Source: UBA2334 sp964396895 (GTDB lineage Bacteria; Pseudomonadota; Gammaproteobacteria; Burkholderiales; Burkholderiaceae_C). Taken from it: 64,000 bases of DNA. Every line of letters starts with the position of its first letter. Positions within the stretch are counted from its first letter, which is position 1. The stretch covers positions 310,001 to 374,000 of the forward strand of contig CAYNGJ010000001.1 of the NCBI GenBank assembly GCA_964396895.1. The letters are read 5' to 3'. Made by a program: the position numbers and the translations under genes. This document shows, piece after piece, positions 48,355-57,400 of this stretch. The notes beneath the pieces were generated by a model. It was not told where the DNA came from. It saw only the letters and a list, made by a program, of their open reading frames with translations, and did no database searches.

Positions 48355-49418
48355 GGCAGGCAAACGGCGGGAGTGTTGCCGAAATTCACACCCAGCAAGC
48401 GGGCGGTGCGCAGCAAAGGGTCTTCGGGGGTGATGCGGCGGTTCTGGGCGGCCACGCGGGCCAGCGGCACACTGTCCAGCTTGCCGTGGCGCAAGGTGAC
48501 CATGCGACCGAACTGGCCGGAGGTGACCAGCTCCGCCGCGTGCACACCGTATTGGGAGGCCAGCACACGGTCAAAGGGCGTGGGGCTGCCACCGCGCTGC
48601 ACATGGCCCAGCACCGTTGCCCGCACCTCGCTGTTGACCAGGGGCTGCAAGCGGTCGCGCAGTTGCAGGGCTGCGCCACCCAAACGGGGTTTGCCATGGT
48701 CGCTGGGCGAGGGGGTGTCGTAGGTGATGTGACCACCCACGGGCTTGCTGCCTTCGCCCATGCAGATGAGGGTGAAGTGCTCTTGCGCCTCGCGTTCGCG
48801 ACACACCGCAGCCACTGCGTCCAGGTGGTGGTCGAATTCGGGCAGCAAAATGATGTTGGCCGAGCCAGCAATGCCCGCTTCCAGCGCAATCCAGCCAGCG
48901 TGTCGTCCCATGGTTTCCAGGATCATGATGCGGCCATGGCTTTGGCCCGAGGTGCTGACCCGCTGCAGCGCATCGGTCACGGTGGCCACGGCGGTGTCAA
49001 AGCCAAAGCTGCGTTCGCAGCCTTCGATGTCGTTGTCAATGGTTTTGGGCACACCCACCACGGCCAGCCCGCGTTCGGCCAGGCCGTTGGCAATGGTCAG
49101 CGTGCCGTCGCCGCCGATGGCCACCAGGGCATCCAGCCCCAGGGCGCTGGCGTTGCGCAGGGCCTGTTGGGTCGCGGCTTCACTGTCCAGTGGGTTCAGC
49201 CGGTTGGTGGTGCCCAGGATGGTGCCACCCACCCCCACCAGCTCGCCCACGCTGCGCCAGGTCAGCGGCTGGGTGCGGCCTTCCATGAGCCCGGCAAACC
49301 CGTCTTTGATGCCAATCACCTCGGCCTGGCACTGTTGCAGCAGACACCGGGTGACGGCCCGAATCACGGCATTCAGGCCTGGGCAATCGCCACCGCCTGT
49401 CAACAAGCCCACGCGCAT
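48339..49418 (-). CDS. pfkA: 6-phosphofructokinase, group III (GGDGT / PKTIDND type)
   Basis: A 359-aa cytosolic kinase. The nucleotide loop is AIGGDGTLTIA and the substrate motif PKTIDNDIEG, then ETMGRHAGWIAL and LGHVQRGGSPTPFDR. Glycine in GGDG indicates ATP use (PPi enzymes have GGDD). Lysine in PKTIDND is the residue usual in PPi-dependent and mixed-substrate enzymes. The combination is that of the group III 'mixed-substrate' PFKs. Phosphofructokinase is often absent from Burkholderiales that use the Entner-Doudoroff path, also encoded in this window. Confidence 0.9.
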   Translation of the reverse strand: MRVGLLTGGGDCPGLNAVIRAVTRCLLQQCQAEVIGIKDGFAGLMEGRTQPLTWRSVGELVGVGGTILGTTNRLNPLDSEAATQQALRNASALGLDALVAIGGDGTLTIANGLAERGLAVVGVPKTIDNDIEGCERSFGFDTAVATVTDALQRVSTSGQSHGRIMILETMGRHAGWIALEAGIAGSANIILLPEFDHHLDAVAAVCREREAQEHFTLICMGEGSKPVGGHITYDTPSPSDHGKPRLGGAALQLRDRLQPLVNSEVRATVLGHVQRGGSPTPFDRVLASQYGVHAAELVTSGQFGRMVTLRHGKLDSVPLARVAAQNRRITPEDPLLRTARLLGVNFGNTPAVCLPCQNV

Positions 49419-49459
49419 TGGAGTTCCTTGGTGTGGCTGTTTGCAGCGCCAATGGCGGG

Positions 49460-50116
49460 TCAGCGGATGATGATTTCCGCTCGGCGGTTGCGGGGCTCAG
49501 CCACCTCGTCGGCGGTGGGCACCAGCGGGTCGCGCTCACCCCGGCCAATGGCGGTGATCAGGTCGTCGGAAAAACCCTGTGCCTTGAGCATGGCCGCAAT
49601 GGCCTTGGCGCGTTCGGCGGACAGTTTGTCGTTGGCGTCCACCGAGCCCACGCGGTCGGTGTGGCCCAGCACCACAATCTCTCCGCCTGCCCTGGACTTG
49701 GCCAGGGCAATGATGCGGGGCAGCTGGCTTTCCGATTCGGGCGTGAGTTGTGATTTGCCGGGTAAAAAGCCCAGCACAAACGACTCGGGGGAGGGCGGCT
49801 GGATTTTCAGCACATCGCCATAGCGGGCCTGCACCTCGTCAAAGGTGGCCATGCGTTTGGCCAATTGCCCTTTGCCCACCAGTTCACCCATGGCCAGGGG
49901 TTGGTCCAAGGTCAGGCTTTGTTGGCCGGTTTGCAGGCTGACGGCGGTGGTCAGCGGCTGACCGGTGGCATCGGACTGTGGCAGCAGCACCACCCGCAGG
50001 GTGGGGTGCGGGGCGGCGCATCCCACCAGGGTGGCCAGTGCGCAGGTCAGCGCCAGCGTGGTCCATGGACCCGAACAGCGAGGGCGAACGGAGACAGGGG
50101 TGGGCACGGTGGTCAT
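49460..50116 (-). CDS. OmpA-family lipoprotein
   Basis: A 218-aa protein. The signal ends in a lipobox (LVGC, Cys33). A small beta-rich part is followed by the peptidoglycan-binding OmpA domain (FVLGFLPGKSQLTPES; VVLGHTDRVGSVDAND; LSAERAKAIAAML; NRRAEIIIR). The start overlaps the FecR-domain gene stop by 4 nt, so the two work as a unit. Confidence 0.87.
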   Translation of the reverse strand: MTTVPTPVSVRPRCSGPWTTLALTCALATLVGCAAPHPTLRVVLLPQSDATGQPLTTAVSLQTGQQSLTLDQPLAMGELVGKGQLAKRMATFDEVQARYGDVLKIQPPSPESFVLGFLPGKSQLTPESESQLPRIIALAKSRAGGEIVVLGHTDRVGSVDANDKLSAERAKAIAAMLKAQGFSDDLITAIGRGERDPLVPTADEVAEPRNRRAEIIIR

Positions 50117-50574
50117 GGCAGGGCTTCCACAATGAAGTCGGTTCCTCGCACGCCCACCACCGTGGTGGGTGTGGTGACGCGGACGAGTTCGGGATTGGTT
50201 TTGCCCATGACGCCGGTGATCAGGCGCACCGTGCCTTGCACCAGGTTCAGCAACAAGCTGCCGTTCTGGCTGGTGGGGTCAAACACAAAATGCGTCAGGT
50301 CCAGGCTGGTGTTGGGGCCCATGGACACCACGCTGCCGTCGGCCAGGGCAAAGGCCACTGCGCTGTTTGGGCCGGTGACGATGCGGTCACCTTCGCGCAG
50401 GGCTGCTCCGGGCACAGCGGGTTGGCTGCGATCACCCCTGATCAGGGTGACGCTGCCTTCCAGCGTCTTGAAGGTGCCGTTGCGCTCATTGGCCCACACG
50501 GTGCCGGTGCCCAGCACCAAGCTCAGGGCCAGCAACCACCGGGTGGCGGGTGGGATCAGGCATTGAAATGTCAC
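50113..50574 (-). CDS. FecR-domain periplasmic protein
   Basis: A 153-aa exported protein. The signal ends near TVWANE, then comes the FecR domain (VTLIRGDRSQPAVPGAALREGDRI; NSAVAFALADGSVVSMG; PTTVVGVRGTDF, in part). I chose the GTG at 50574, which has CGGAG seven nt upstream. It has no membrane anchor and no sigma-factor partner, so it is not a classical iron regulator. In many Burkholderiales FecR/OmpA pairs precede a CHASE2 adenylate cyclase; none is seen here. Confidence 0.82.
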   Translation of the reverse strand: MTFQCLIPPATRWLLALSLVLGTGTVWANERNGTFKTLEGSVTLIRGDRSQPAVPGAALREGDRIVTGPNSAVAFALADGSVVSMGPNTSLDLTHFVFDPTSQNGSLLLNLVQGTVRLITGVMGKTNPELVRVTTPTTVVGVRGTDFIVEALP

Positions 50575-50781
50575 GTGGATACTCCGGTTGGGCCAGATGG
50601 CAAAGGGACGTCGCCTGCTCGGGCACTGCGCATGATAAGTGAGTGGGCGACAATACCGCCCCTTTGTCAGCCGCTGCGCCAATGCGGTGGCTGCGTGTGC
50701 AACCCTGCCGACGGACCACGCCCAGTGCGCGGCCATGGTGTAAGTGAGAGTGAGTGGCCCGGTGCCACCAGTTGTTGATTT

Positions 50782-51303
50782 ATGTCCCTGTTTGAAGTGA
50801 AACCCGCCACCCTGCGCGATGCCAAAGCCATTGCCGAAATCCATGTGCTTGCCTGGCAACATGCCTATGACGGCCTGGTGGCCGATGAAGACCTGAAGGC
50901 GTTGTCCGTGGACAAGCGCCTGGCCATGTGGCGTGAAGCCATTGAATTTGCCGAGCCCCAGGTGTTGGTGGCCACCGACCCCCAAAAAAACGTGGTGGGC
51001 TTCATTGGCTTTGACCGCTCGCGTGACCCCAAGACCAAATCCACCACCGGGGAAATCTGGGCGCACTATGTGCACCCCGACATGCTGGGCATGGGCGCTG
51101 GCCTGGCGCTGTGGGACGCAGCCCGCGATGCCTGTGAGGAGGAAGGTTTTCTGGAGGTAACGGCCTGGGTGTTTGTGCACAACGAACGCGGCATGGCGTT
51201 TTACGACATGGCGGGTTTCAAGCGCGACATGAAAACCCTGCGGACCACCCCCGTGGGCAGCAACCGCATCGAGGAAGTGCGTGTCAAGTTCTCGCTGACC
51301 TGA
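50782..51303 (+). CDS. GNAT-family N-acetyltransferase
   Basis: A 173-aa cytosolic protein with the GNAT fold. The N-terminal ATLRDAKAIAEIHVLAWQ, the acetyl-CoA strand EIWAHYVHPDMLGMGAGLALW and the end NERGMAFYDMAGFK are characteristic. The pyrophosphate loop reads MGAG rather than the usual RGxG. The substrate is unknown. It is divergent from the FecR gene and converges on the next gene with a 4-bp gap. Confidence 0.88.
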   Translation: MSLFEVKPATLRDAKAIAEIHVLAWQHAYDGLVADEDLKALSVDKRLAMWREAIEFAEPQVLVATDPQKNVVGFIGFDRSRDPKTKSTTGEIWAHYVHPDMLGMGAGLALWDAARDACEEEGFLEVTAWVFVHNERGMAFYDMAGFKRDMKTLRTTPVGSNRIEEVRVKFSLT

Positions 51304-51307
51304 GGGG

Positions 51308-51817
51308 TCAGGCGACCACCTCGTCGGGCAGCAGCATGGCCAGTCGGGCGCTGATGTCGTCGGCGCGGGCGGCCCCTGCGTGCGCTTCCACATGGCGCAG
51401 CAGGTCGCGCGCCACATCGAGCATGGTGTCGCGGTCGCGGGCTTCACGCAGGTTGGCGCGCAGTTGACGCGACAGCGGCGGGTCCCGCCGCGCCAGTAAA
51501 CGCTCGGTCAGGTCGAACAGGAACATGCGCGCTGTGGCCAGCGAGCGCTTGCCCTCGAACGGGTCGACGCTGGCGCGTGTGCCTGGGGCCTGTGGCGTGG
51601 CCGCTTGTACCGGCTGTGCTGCCTGCCGGGTGCGAACCAGGTAACCCTGCGCCACCAGCGCATCCATGAGCGGCTCTGCGGCGGTGACCAGTGCCAACAA
51701 CTCGGCGTCAGATTTCTTGCCGTTGGCCAGCAGCAGCAAAGCACGCTCCTTCAGCGAGAGCGTGCGTTCTTTGGCTGACAGTTCGGCCACGCCTTGCGGG
51801 GTTTTTTGCAAATACAT
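51308..51817 (-). CDS. Hypothetical protein with possible winged-helix start
   Basis: A 169-aa protein that I cannot assign. Residues about 20-65 (LSLKERALLLLANGKKSDAEL…MDALVAQGYLVRTR) look like a small winged-helix-type domain. A Pro/Ala linker and a basic helical C-terminal half follow. No cysteines, signal or membrane segments are present. The 272-bp gap upstream (51818-52089) contains nothing recognisable. Confidence 0.6.
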   Translation of the reverse strand: MYLQKTPQGVAELSAKERTLSLKERALLLLANGKKSDAELLALVTAAEPLMDALVAQGYLVRTRQAAQPVQAATPQAPGTRASVDPFEGKRSLATARMFLFDLTERLLARRDPPLSRQLRANLREARDRDTMLDVARDLLRHVEAHAGAARADDISARLAMLLPDEVVA

Positions 51818-52089
51818 GTGCCATGCGGGCCACTACCGTGGCCGCCCAGTGGGAGGTGGAAGCCTGGAGTGTCCTCACCCGCTGTGACATGGCGATGACG
51901 GCTGGGACGTTTCCAGCCGATTCCATCCCGTGCCATGGGGCGTGTCAGCAGGGTGGGAACAGGGAGGTCAGTGCGGCATACAGCGCCCGAAAACGCAGGT
52001 GCCGCTGACCAAAGCGGTCCATGCGGTCCTGTTGTGGCAAGCACCACCCGTGGCACCCCCGCATGCCCCCACATGGAGGTACGCCGAAT

Positions 52090-53718
52090 TCAGATCACTC
52101 GCTTTTCCATGGCCTTGGCCATGGTTTTGCCCAGCTCCACGCCCCACTGGTCATAGGCGTTGATGCCCCAGATGGCGGCCTGCGTGAACACCTTGTGCTC
52201 GTACAGCGCCACCAGCGCGCCCAGGCGGGCGGGGGTGAGGGCGTCCAGCCACAGGATGCTGTTGGGCACGTTGCCCGTAAAGCTGCGGTGCGGGGCCATG
52301 GCTTGAGCCTCGTCTTCGCTCAGGCCGTCGGCGCGCAGGGCGGCCAGGGTCGCAGCGGTGTCGCGGCCCCGGGCCAGGGCTTCGGCCTGGGCCCGCAGGT
52401 TGAGGTTGACCACGCGGTGGTGCTCGGCGGCCAGGGGCAGGTCGGGCGTGTCTTCAGCCAGCACGCCCACAAACTCCACCGGCACGCGGTGCATGCCCTG
52501 GTGCAGCAGCTGAAAGTAGGCATGCTGGCCGTCTATGCCCGTGCCACCCCACACAATGGGGCCGGTCTCGGCCTCGCAGGCCTCGCCGTCGTGGCGCACG
52601 CGCTTGCCGTTGCTCTCCATGTCCATTTGCTGCACAAAGGGTGTGAAGCGCGCCAAGCGGCTGGGGTAGGTGGACAGCAGTTGCGTGGGGCAGCCCAAAA
52701 AGTTGCGGTTCCAGATGCCCAGCAGCGCCATCAGCACGGGCAGGTTGGCGGCCAATGGGGCGGTGCGAAAGTGCGCGTCCATGGCCTGACCCCCGGCCAA
52801 AAATTCGCGGAAGGCCGGTGCGCCGATGGCCAGGGCCAGCGGCAGGCCCAGGGCCGACCACACCGAGTAGCGCCCGCCCACCCAGTCCCAAAACGTGAAG
52901 GTTTGCGCGGGCCCAATGCCCATGGCCTGTGACTTGGCCGGTGCCGCGGTGATGGCCACCAGATGCACGCCTTGCTCGGCTTCGCTCAGGCCGGCGTCGG
53001 CCAGCCAGCGGTGGGCCGAGGCCGCGTTGGTCATGGTTTCCTGGGTGGTGAAGGTTTTTGACGCGATGACCACCAGCGTGCGCCGCGCTTCCAGCCCGCG
53101 CAGCACGCTGTGCAGCGCCCAGGCGTCGGGGTTGCTGACGAAGTGCACGCGCACGGCGGGTGCGCCGGGGCTGGGGTGCGCCAGGTGGGCCAGGGCCTCG
53201 GCGGCCATGCGCGGCCCCAGGTCGGAGCCGCCAATGCCGATGTTCACCACATCGGTGAAGGCCTGGCCACCGCTGCCGCGCAGCTGTCCGCTGTGCACGG
53301 CTTGGGTGAAGGCGCACACGCGGTCCAGCTCGGCGTGCACCACCTGCTGCACCTCAGCGCCCCAGGGGGCGGCATCGCCCGTGGCACCGGGGGTGCCCCG
53401 CAGTGCGACGTGCAGCACGGCGCGCTGCTCGGTGGTGTTGATGACCTGCCCGCTGAACATGGCGTTGCGCTGCCCCGCCACATCGGCCTGGGTGGCCAGG
53501 GCCAGCAGGGCGTTGAGCACGGCGGCATCCACGGCCTGGCGGGAAAAGTCCAGCGTGATGCCCGTGCCGTCAGCGCTGACGGGGGCTGGGCGTTGGTCGG
53601 GCTGGGCCAGCAACTCACCCAGGTGGGGCAGGCCGGTTTGCGCCAGGGCCCTCAGTTGCGACCAGGCGGGGTGGGTGAGGGGCGCTGTGGGCGCCGTGGG
53701 GTGTGACAGGGTGGGCAT
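52090..53718 (-). CDS. pgi: Glucose-6-phosphate isomerase
   Basis: A 542-aa cytosolic enzyme interconverting glucose-6- and fructose-6-phosphate. Signatures are VNIGIGGSDLGPRMAAEAL, VIASKTFTTQETMTNA, VGGRYSVWSALGLP and HQGMHRVPVEFVG. I chose the ATG at 53718, where the protein family begins. As the last gene of the zwf-pgl-edd-eda-pgi series it would feed fructose-6-phosphate into the Entner-Doudoroff path. Confidence 0.97.
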   Translation of the reverse strand: MPTLSHPTAPTAPLTHPAWSQLRALAQTGLPHLGELLAQPDQRPAPVSADGTGITLDFSRQAVDAAVLNALLALATQADVAGQRNAMFSGQVINTTEQRAVLHVALRGTPGATGDAAPWGAEVQQVVHAELDRVCAFTQAVHSGQLRGSGGQAFTDVVNIGIGGSDLGPRMAAEALAHLAHPSPGAPAVRVHFVSNPDAWALHSVLRGLEARRTLVVIASKTFTTQETMTNAASAHRWLADAGLSEAEQGVHLVAITAAPAKSQAMGIGPAQTFTFWDWVGGRYSVWSALGLPLALAIGAPAFREFLAGGQAMDAHFRTAPLAANLPVLMALLGIWNRNFLGCPTQLLSTYPSRLARFTPFVQQMDMESNGKRVRHDGEACEAETGPIVWGGTGIDGQHAYFQLLHQGMHRVPVEFVGVLAEDTPDLPLAAEHHRVVNLNLRAQAEALARGRDTAATLAALRADGLSEDEAQAMAPHRSFTGNVPNSILWLDALTPARLGALVALYEHKVFTQAAIWGINAYDQWGVELGKTMAKAMEKRVI

Positions 53719-53847
53719 GGCGTTGTTGTGGTGGTGCAAGCGGCTGCGGTGGCAGTATGCCAAGCGCGAACCGTGCCGGGCGGGTGGCGTCTGCTGGTGG
53801 GGCGTGAGGCCTGCTATTGAAATATAGGGCTATTTGTGAAATAAAAA

Positions 53848-53893
53848 ATGGCGCAGCCGCTTATTCGGTGTCGTTGTTTGCTACCAAAAAAAT
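53848..53893 (+). repeat. Dispersed AT-rich repeat between eda and pgi
   Basis: It reads GCAGCCGCTTATTCGG…TTTGCTACCAAAAAAA. It shares AGCCGCTTAT with the copy before hoxF. It touches the eda stop codon, so the repeat seems to have inserted at, or formed, the 3' end of eda. Confidence 0.6.
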
Positions 53894-54600
53894 TAAGACT
53901 TTTTGGTGATGTTGGCTGTGGCTGTGGCTGTGGCTGTGGCTGTGGCTGTGGCTGTGGCTGTGGCTGTGGCCGTGGCCGTGGCCTCGGCCGCCAGTCGGGT
54001 GATGCGCGCCCAGTCGCCCTGCGCCAGCGCATCGGCAGGGGTGAGCCACGAGCCACCGGCCATGGCCACGTTGGGCAGGGCCAAAAATTCGGCCAGGTTG
54101 TCGGGGTTGACGCCGCCGGTGGGGCAAAACGCCACGTCGGGCAGCGGGCCGACCAGCGCCTTGAGCATGGCCAACCCACCGGCCTGGGCGGCGGGGAACA
54201 GCTTCATCAGGCCAAAGCCCATGTCGCGGGTGCGCATGACTTCACCGGGTGTCATCACGCCGGGCACAAAGGGCAAACCGGCCACGCCCACCGCGTGTAC
54301 CAGCGCATCGGTGCAGCCGGGCGACAGGGCAAAGCTGGCCCCCGCGTCCACCACACGGGTGACATCGGCCACACGGGTGACGGTGCCTGCGCCCACGTGC
54401 ATCTCGGGCACGGCGCGGGCCACGGCCTCTATGGCGGCCAGCGCAGCGTCTGAGCGCAGGGTGATTTCCATCACGTCAATGCCACCGGCCAGCAGCGCGT
54501 GCGCCAGGGGAACGGCGTGGGCGGCATCGCTCAACACAATGACGGGCACCACACGGGACGTGAAGGCGGGGCGGCTGAAGCAGGTGGTGGTGTGGCTCAT
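53893..54600 (-). CDS. eda: KDPG aldolase (2-keto-3-deoxy-6-phosphogluconate aldolase)
   Basis: A 235-aa cytosolic enzyme that cleaves KDPG to pyruvate and glyceraldehyde-3-phosphate. The active-site Glu is in VMEITLRS, FVPGVMTPGEV follows, and the Schiff-base Lys is in GLMKLFPAAQAGG, then CPTGGVNPDNL. It is about 25 residues longer than usual because the C-terminus ends in a run of about eleven Ala-Thr pairs plus NITKKS, made by a hexanucleotide microsatellite. Only the core is likely to matter for catalysis. Confidence 0.95.
   Translation of the reverse strand: MSHTTTCFSRPAFTSRVVPVIVLSDAAHAVPLAHALLAGGIDVMEITLRSDAALAAIEAVARAVPEMHVGAGTVTRVADVTRVVDAGASFALSPGCTDALVHAVGVAGLPFVPGVMTPGEVMRTRDMGFGLMKLFPAAQAGGLAMLKALVGPLPDVAFCPTGGVNPDNLAEFLALPNVAMAGGSWLTPADALAQGDWARITRLAAEATATATATATATATATATATATANITKKS
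53914..53979. repeat. Hexanucleotide tandem repeat in the 3' end of eda
   Basis: Nine perfect GGCTGT units (53914-53967) are followed by two GGCCGT variants (53968-53979). On the coding strand they encode alternating Ala and Thr. Because the unit is six bases, changes in copy number alter tail length but never the frame. Confidence 0.95.
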
Positions 54601-54614
54601 GATTTTTGGAGAAA

Positions 54615-54660
54615 AAGTGGCTTTAGCGCTTTGAATACATGCGGTGTCAGCTATGGTTAA
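54615..54660 (+). repeat. Dispersed AT-rich repeat between edd and eda
   Basis: It reads GTGGCTTTAGCGCTTTGAAT…GTGTCAGCTATGGTTAAT, the family pattern, and fills half of the 95-bp gap between edd and eda. It may weaken read-through within the operon. Confidence 0.55.
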
Positions 54661-54695
54661 TGGGGTTCAGGCTGGGTGGTGGCAGGGCGCGGTCG

Positions 54696-56561
54696 TCAGA
54701 TCAGCGGCGAGCCACCGGTTTCTGCCGTGCCCGCGTGGGCGCGGAACAGGCCAAACAATTCTCGGCCCGTGCCATGGGCGTTGGCGCCCAGGTCGGGGTG
54801 GCGCACTTCGCGCGCGGCCAGTGTGGCCTCGTCCACCTCCAGTTGCAGCAGGCCGCGTTCGCAGTCCAGGGTGATGATGTCGCCGTCGCGCACTTTGGCA
54901 ATGGGTCCGTCGGCCAGCGCCTCGGGGCTGAGGTGAATGGCGGCGGGCACCTTGCCCGACGCGCCCGACATGCGGCCGTCGGTCACCAGCGCCACCTTGA
55001 AGCCCTTGTCTTGCAGCACGGCCAGCGGGGGGGTGAGTTTGTGCAGTTCGGGCATGCCGTTGGCACGGGGCCCCTGGTAGCGCACCACGGCAATCAGGTC
55101 GCGCTCCAGTTTCCCGGCGTTGAACAGGGCCAGCAGGTCTTGCTGGTCGCTCACCACCACGGCCGGGGCGCGCACCACCCGGTGCTCGGGCTTGACGGCC
55201 GACACCTTGACCACGCTGCGCCCCAGGTTGCCCTGCAGCAGGCGCAGGCCGCCATCGGCGCTGAAGGGGTCGCTCACCGGGCGCAGCACGGCGGTGTCGG
55301 CACTGGCGGCGGGCACGGGCCGCCAGGCGAGTTGCTCGCCGTCCAGCCAGGGTTCCTGGGTGTAGGCGTGCAGGCCCCTGCCCATGACGGTGGCCACATC
55401 GGCATGCAGCAGGCCTGCGGCCAGCAGTTCTTGCATCAGCACACCCATGCCACCGGCGGCATGAAAGTGGTTCACGTCGGCGCTGCCGTTGGGGTACACC
55501 CGGGCCAGCAGGGGCACCACGGCGGAGAGCTGGGCAAAGTCGTCCCAGTCAATCAGCACACCAGCCGCGCGTGCCATGGCCACCAGGTGCAGGGTGTGGT
55601 TGGTGCTGCCGCCCGTGGCCAGCAGGCCCACGATGCCGTTGACGATGGTGCGCTCGCTCACGATGTCGGCCAGGCGCACGGCAGGGGCGCCGGTTTTGCC
55701 GGTGTTGGCCAGGGCACGGCGCATGGCTTCCAGCGTGAGGGCTTCGCGCAGCGGCGTGCCCGGGTTGACGAAGGACGAGCCCGGCAGGTGCAGGCCCATG
55801 ATTTCCATCAGCATCTGGTTGCTGTTGGCGGTGCCGTAAAAGGTGCAGGTGCCGGGGCTGTGGTAGGCCTGGGCTTCGCTTTCCAGCAGGGCGTCGCGCC
55901 CCACCTGGCCCAGCGCGTACTGCTGGCGCACCTTGGATTTGGCATCGTTGGACAGCCCGCTGGTCATGGGCCCGGCGGGCACAAACACCGTGCTCAGGTG
56001 GCCAAACTGCACCGCGCCCATGAACAGGCCGGGCACGATCTTGTCGCACACGCCCAGCATGAGGGCCGCGTCAAACACCTTGTGCGACAGCGCCACGGCC
56101 GTGGACAGGGCAATCACGTCGCGCGAGAACAGCGACAACTCCATGCCCTCTGCGCCCTGGGTGATGCCGTCGCACATGGCGGGCACGCCCCCGGCCATTT
56201 GTGCAGTGGCGCCCAGGCGGCGGGCGTGGTTGCGCAGCAGCTCGGGGTAGTGCTCGTAGGGCTGGTGGGCCGAGAGCATGTCGTTGTACGCGCTGACGAT
56301 GCCCACATGCGGGGCACGCTCGGCGTGGATGGTCAGCTTGTCGTGGCCTGGCAGGGCGGCGGTGGTGTGCGCCATGTTGGCGCAGCCCATTCCCGCGCGC
56401 TGGGTGCCCGCACGGCCTTGGGCGGCCATGCTGGCCAGGTAGGTGGCGCGGGTGGCGGCGCTGCGTTGAACGATGCGCTCGGTGACGGCGGCCAGGGTGG
56501 CGTGCAGCGGCGTGGCGGGGGTGGTTGGGGAGGTGGTGGGGGCGTCGTTGGTGGTGTTCAT
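54696..56561 (-). CDS. edd: 6-phosphogluconate dehydratase
   Basis: A 621-aa cytosolic Fe-S enzyme that forms KDPG. Cluster cysteines are probable in GMGCANMAH-, PAMCDGITQG- and PGTCTFYGTANSN-type motifs. SGLSNDAKSKVRQQYALG and DGRMSGASGKVPAAIHLSPEA are hallmarks. The length is normal (about 605-620). The ATG at 56561 begins conserved sequence after ~20 variable residues. It lies 86 bp after pgl. Confidence 0.96.
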   Translation of the reverse strand: MNTTNDAPTTSPTTPATPLHATLAAVTERIVQRSAATRATYLASMAAQGRAGTQRAGMGCANMAHTTAALPGHDKLTIHAERAPHVGIVSAYNDMLSAHQPYEHYPELLRNHARRLGATAQMAGGVPAMCDGITQGAEGMELSLFSRDVIALSTAVALSHKVFDAALMLGVCDKIVPGLFMGAVQFGHLSTVFVPAGPMTSGLSNDAKSKVRQQYALGQVGRDALLESEAQAYHSPGTCTFYGTANSNQMLMEIMGLHLPGSSFVNPGTPLREALTLEAMRRALANTGKTGAPAVRLADIVSERTIVNGIVGLLATGGSTNHTLHLVAMARAAGVLIDWDDFAQLSAVVPLLARVYPNGSADVNHFHAAGGMGVLMQELLAAGLLHADVATVMGRGLHAYTQEPWLDGEQLAWRPVPAASADTAVLRPVSDPFSADGGLRLLQGNLGRSVVKVSAVKPEHRVVRAPAVVVSDQQDLLALFNAGKLERDLIAVVRYQGPRANGMPELHKLTPPLAVLQDKGFKVALVTDGRMSGASGKVPAAIHLSPEALADGPIAKVRDGDIITLDCERGLLQLEVDEATLAAREVRHPDLGANAHGTGRELFGLFRAHAGTAETGGSPLI

Positions 56562-56647
56562 GGCGTGTGGCCGTGGTGGCGCAGGCGTTGGTGTGTTCGG
56601 TGTCGGGTGGGTTCGGTATCGGTTGGGTGCGGTGGCGTGGCGGGGGC

Positions 56648-57400
56648 TCAGGCGAGCCAGACCTCGACCGGCGAGGGGCTGCCGTGCAGCACCAGCGACA
56701 CGGGCAGTGCGGCGTTGGGGCGGGCCAGCGCCTGGCGGTACACCGCCGCTTTCGCGGTCCCCGCGATGGACAGGTGGGTGTGCCGGGCGGCCAGCAGCGT
56801 GGGCAGGGTGAGCGTGAGGCGGGCATGGGGGGCCTGGCCGGTGGCGTCGGGGCGCACGGCGGCCACCGCCTCGGTGCTGGTCAGCGCGTGGTCCAGGCCG
56901 GGCGCACCGGGAAACAGCGAGGCCGTGTGGCCGTCTTCACCCATGCCCAGCACCAGCACGTCCACCGGCCAGGGCAGGGTGGCCAGGCGCTGGTTGGCCT
57001 GGGTGGCCAGGTCGTCAGGAGCCAGGGCAGCGACATCGGGCAGGTCGTTGAAGAAGGGCCAGAACGTGGCTGCAGCGGCCAGGTTTTGCAGCAGGTGCTG
57101 GCGCACGAGAGCGGTGTTGCTGTCGGCGTGGGGCGTGGGTGTGTGGGGCACGCAGCGCTCATCCACCAGCAGCACGTTCACCTTCGCCCAGTCCAGTGGC
57201 TGAACCCGCAGCGCCTGAAACAGCGCAATGGGCGATTTGCCGCCCGACACCGCCAGCAGCGCCCGGCCCCGCTGGGCAATGGCCTGGTGCAGCTGGTTGG
57301 CCACCACAGCGGCCAGCTGGCGGGCCAGTGTGTCGGGGCTGACGCAGTGCTGTTCGGTCGCACAGGGGTTGGTCTGGGTCATGGCGTTGCCTGCGCTCAT
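56648..57400 (-). CDS. pgl: 6-phosphogluconolactonase
   Basis: A 250-aa cytosolic enzyme of the DevB type. Key motifs are LAVSGGKSPIALFQAL, VLLVDERCVPH and the catalytic GMGEDGHTASLFPGAP. Its ATG overlaps the zwf stop (ATGA), so translation is coupled; an in-frame ATG at 57382 is an alternative start. It hydrolyses the lactone made by Zwf. Confidence 0.95.
   Translation of the reverse strand: MSAGNAMTQTNPCATEQHCVSPDTLARQLAAVVANQLHQAIAQRGRALLAVSGGKSPIALFQALRVQPLDWAKVNVLLVDERCVPHTPTPHADSNTALVRQHLLQNLAAAATFWPFFNDLPDVAALAPDDLATQANQRLATLPWPVDVLVLGMGEDGHTASLFPGAPGLDHALTSTEAVAAVRPDATGQAPHARLTLTLPTLLAARHTHLSIAGTAKAAVYRQALARPNAALPVSLVLHGSPSPVEVWLA

Noticed and set aside
53903..54634. Long plus-strand frame with Ala-Val repeats opposite eda
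   Set aside because: It is the complement of the eda microsatellite and coding sequence; only the minus frame shows aldolase motifs.
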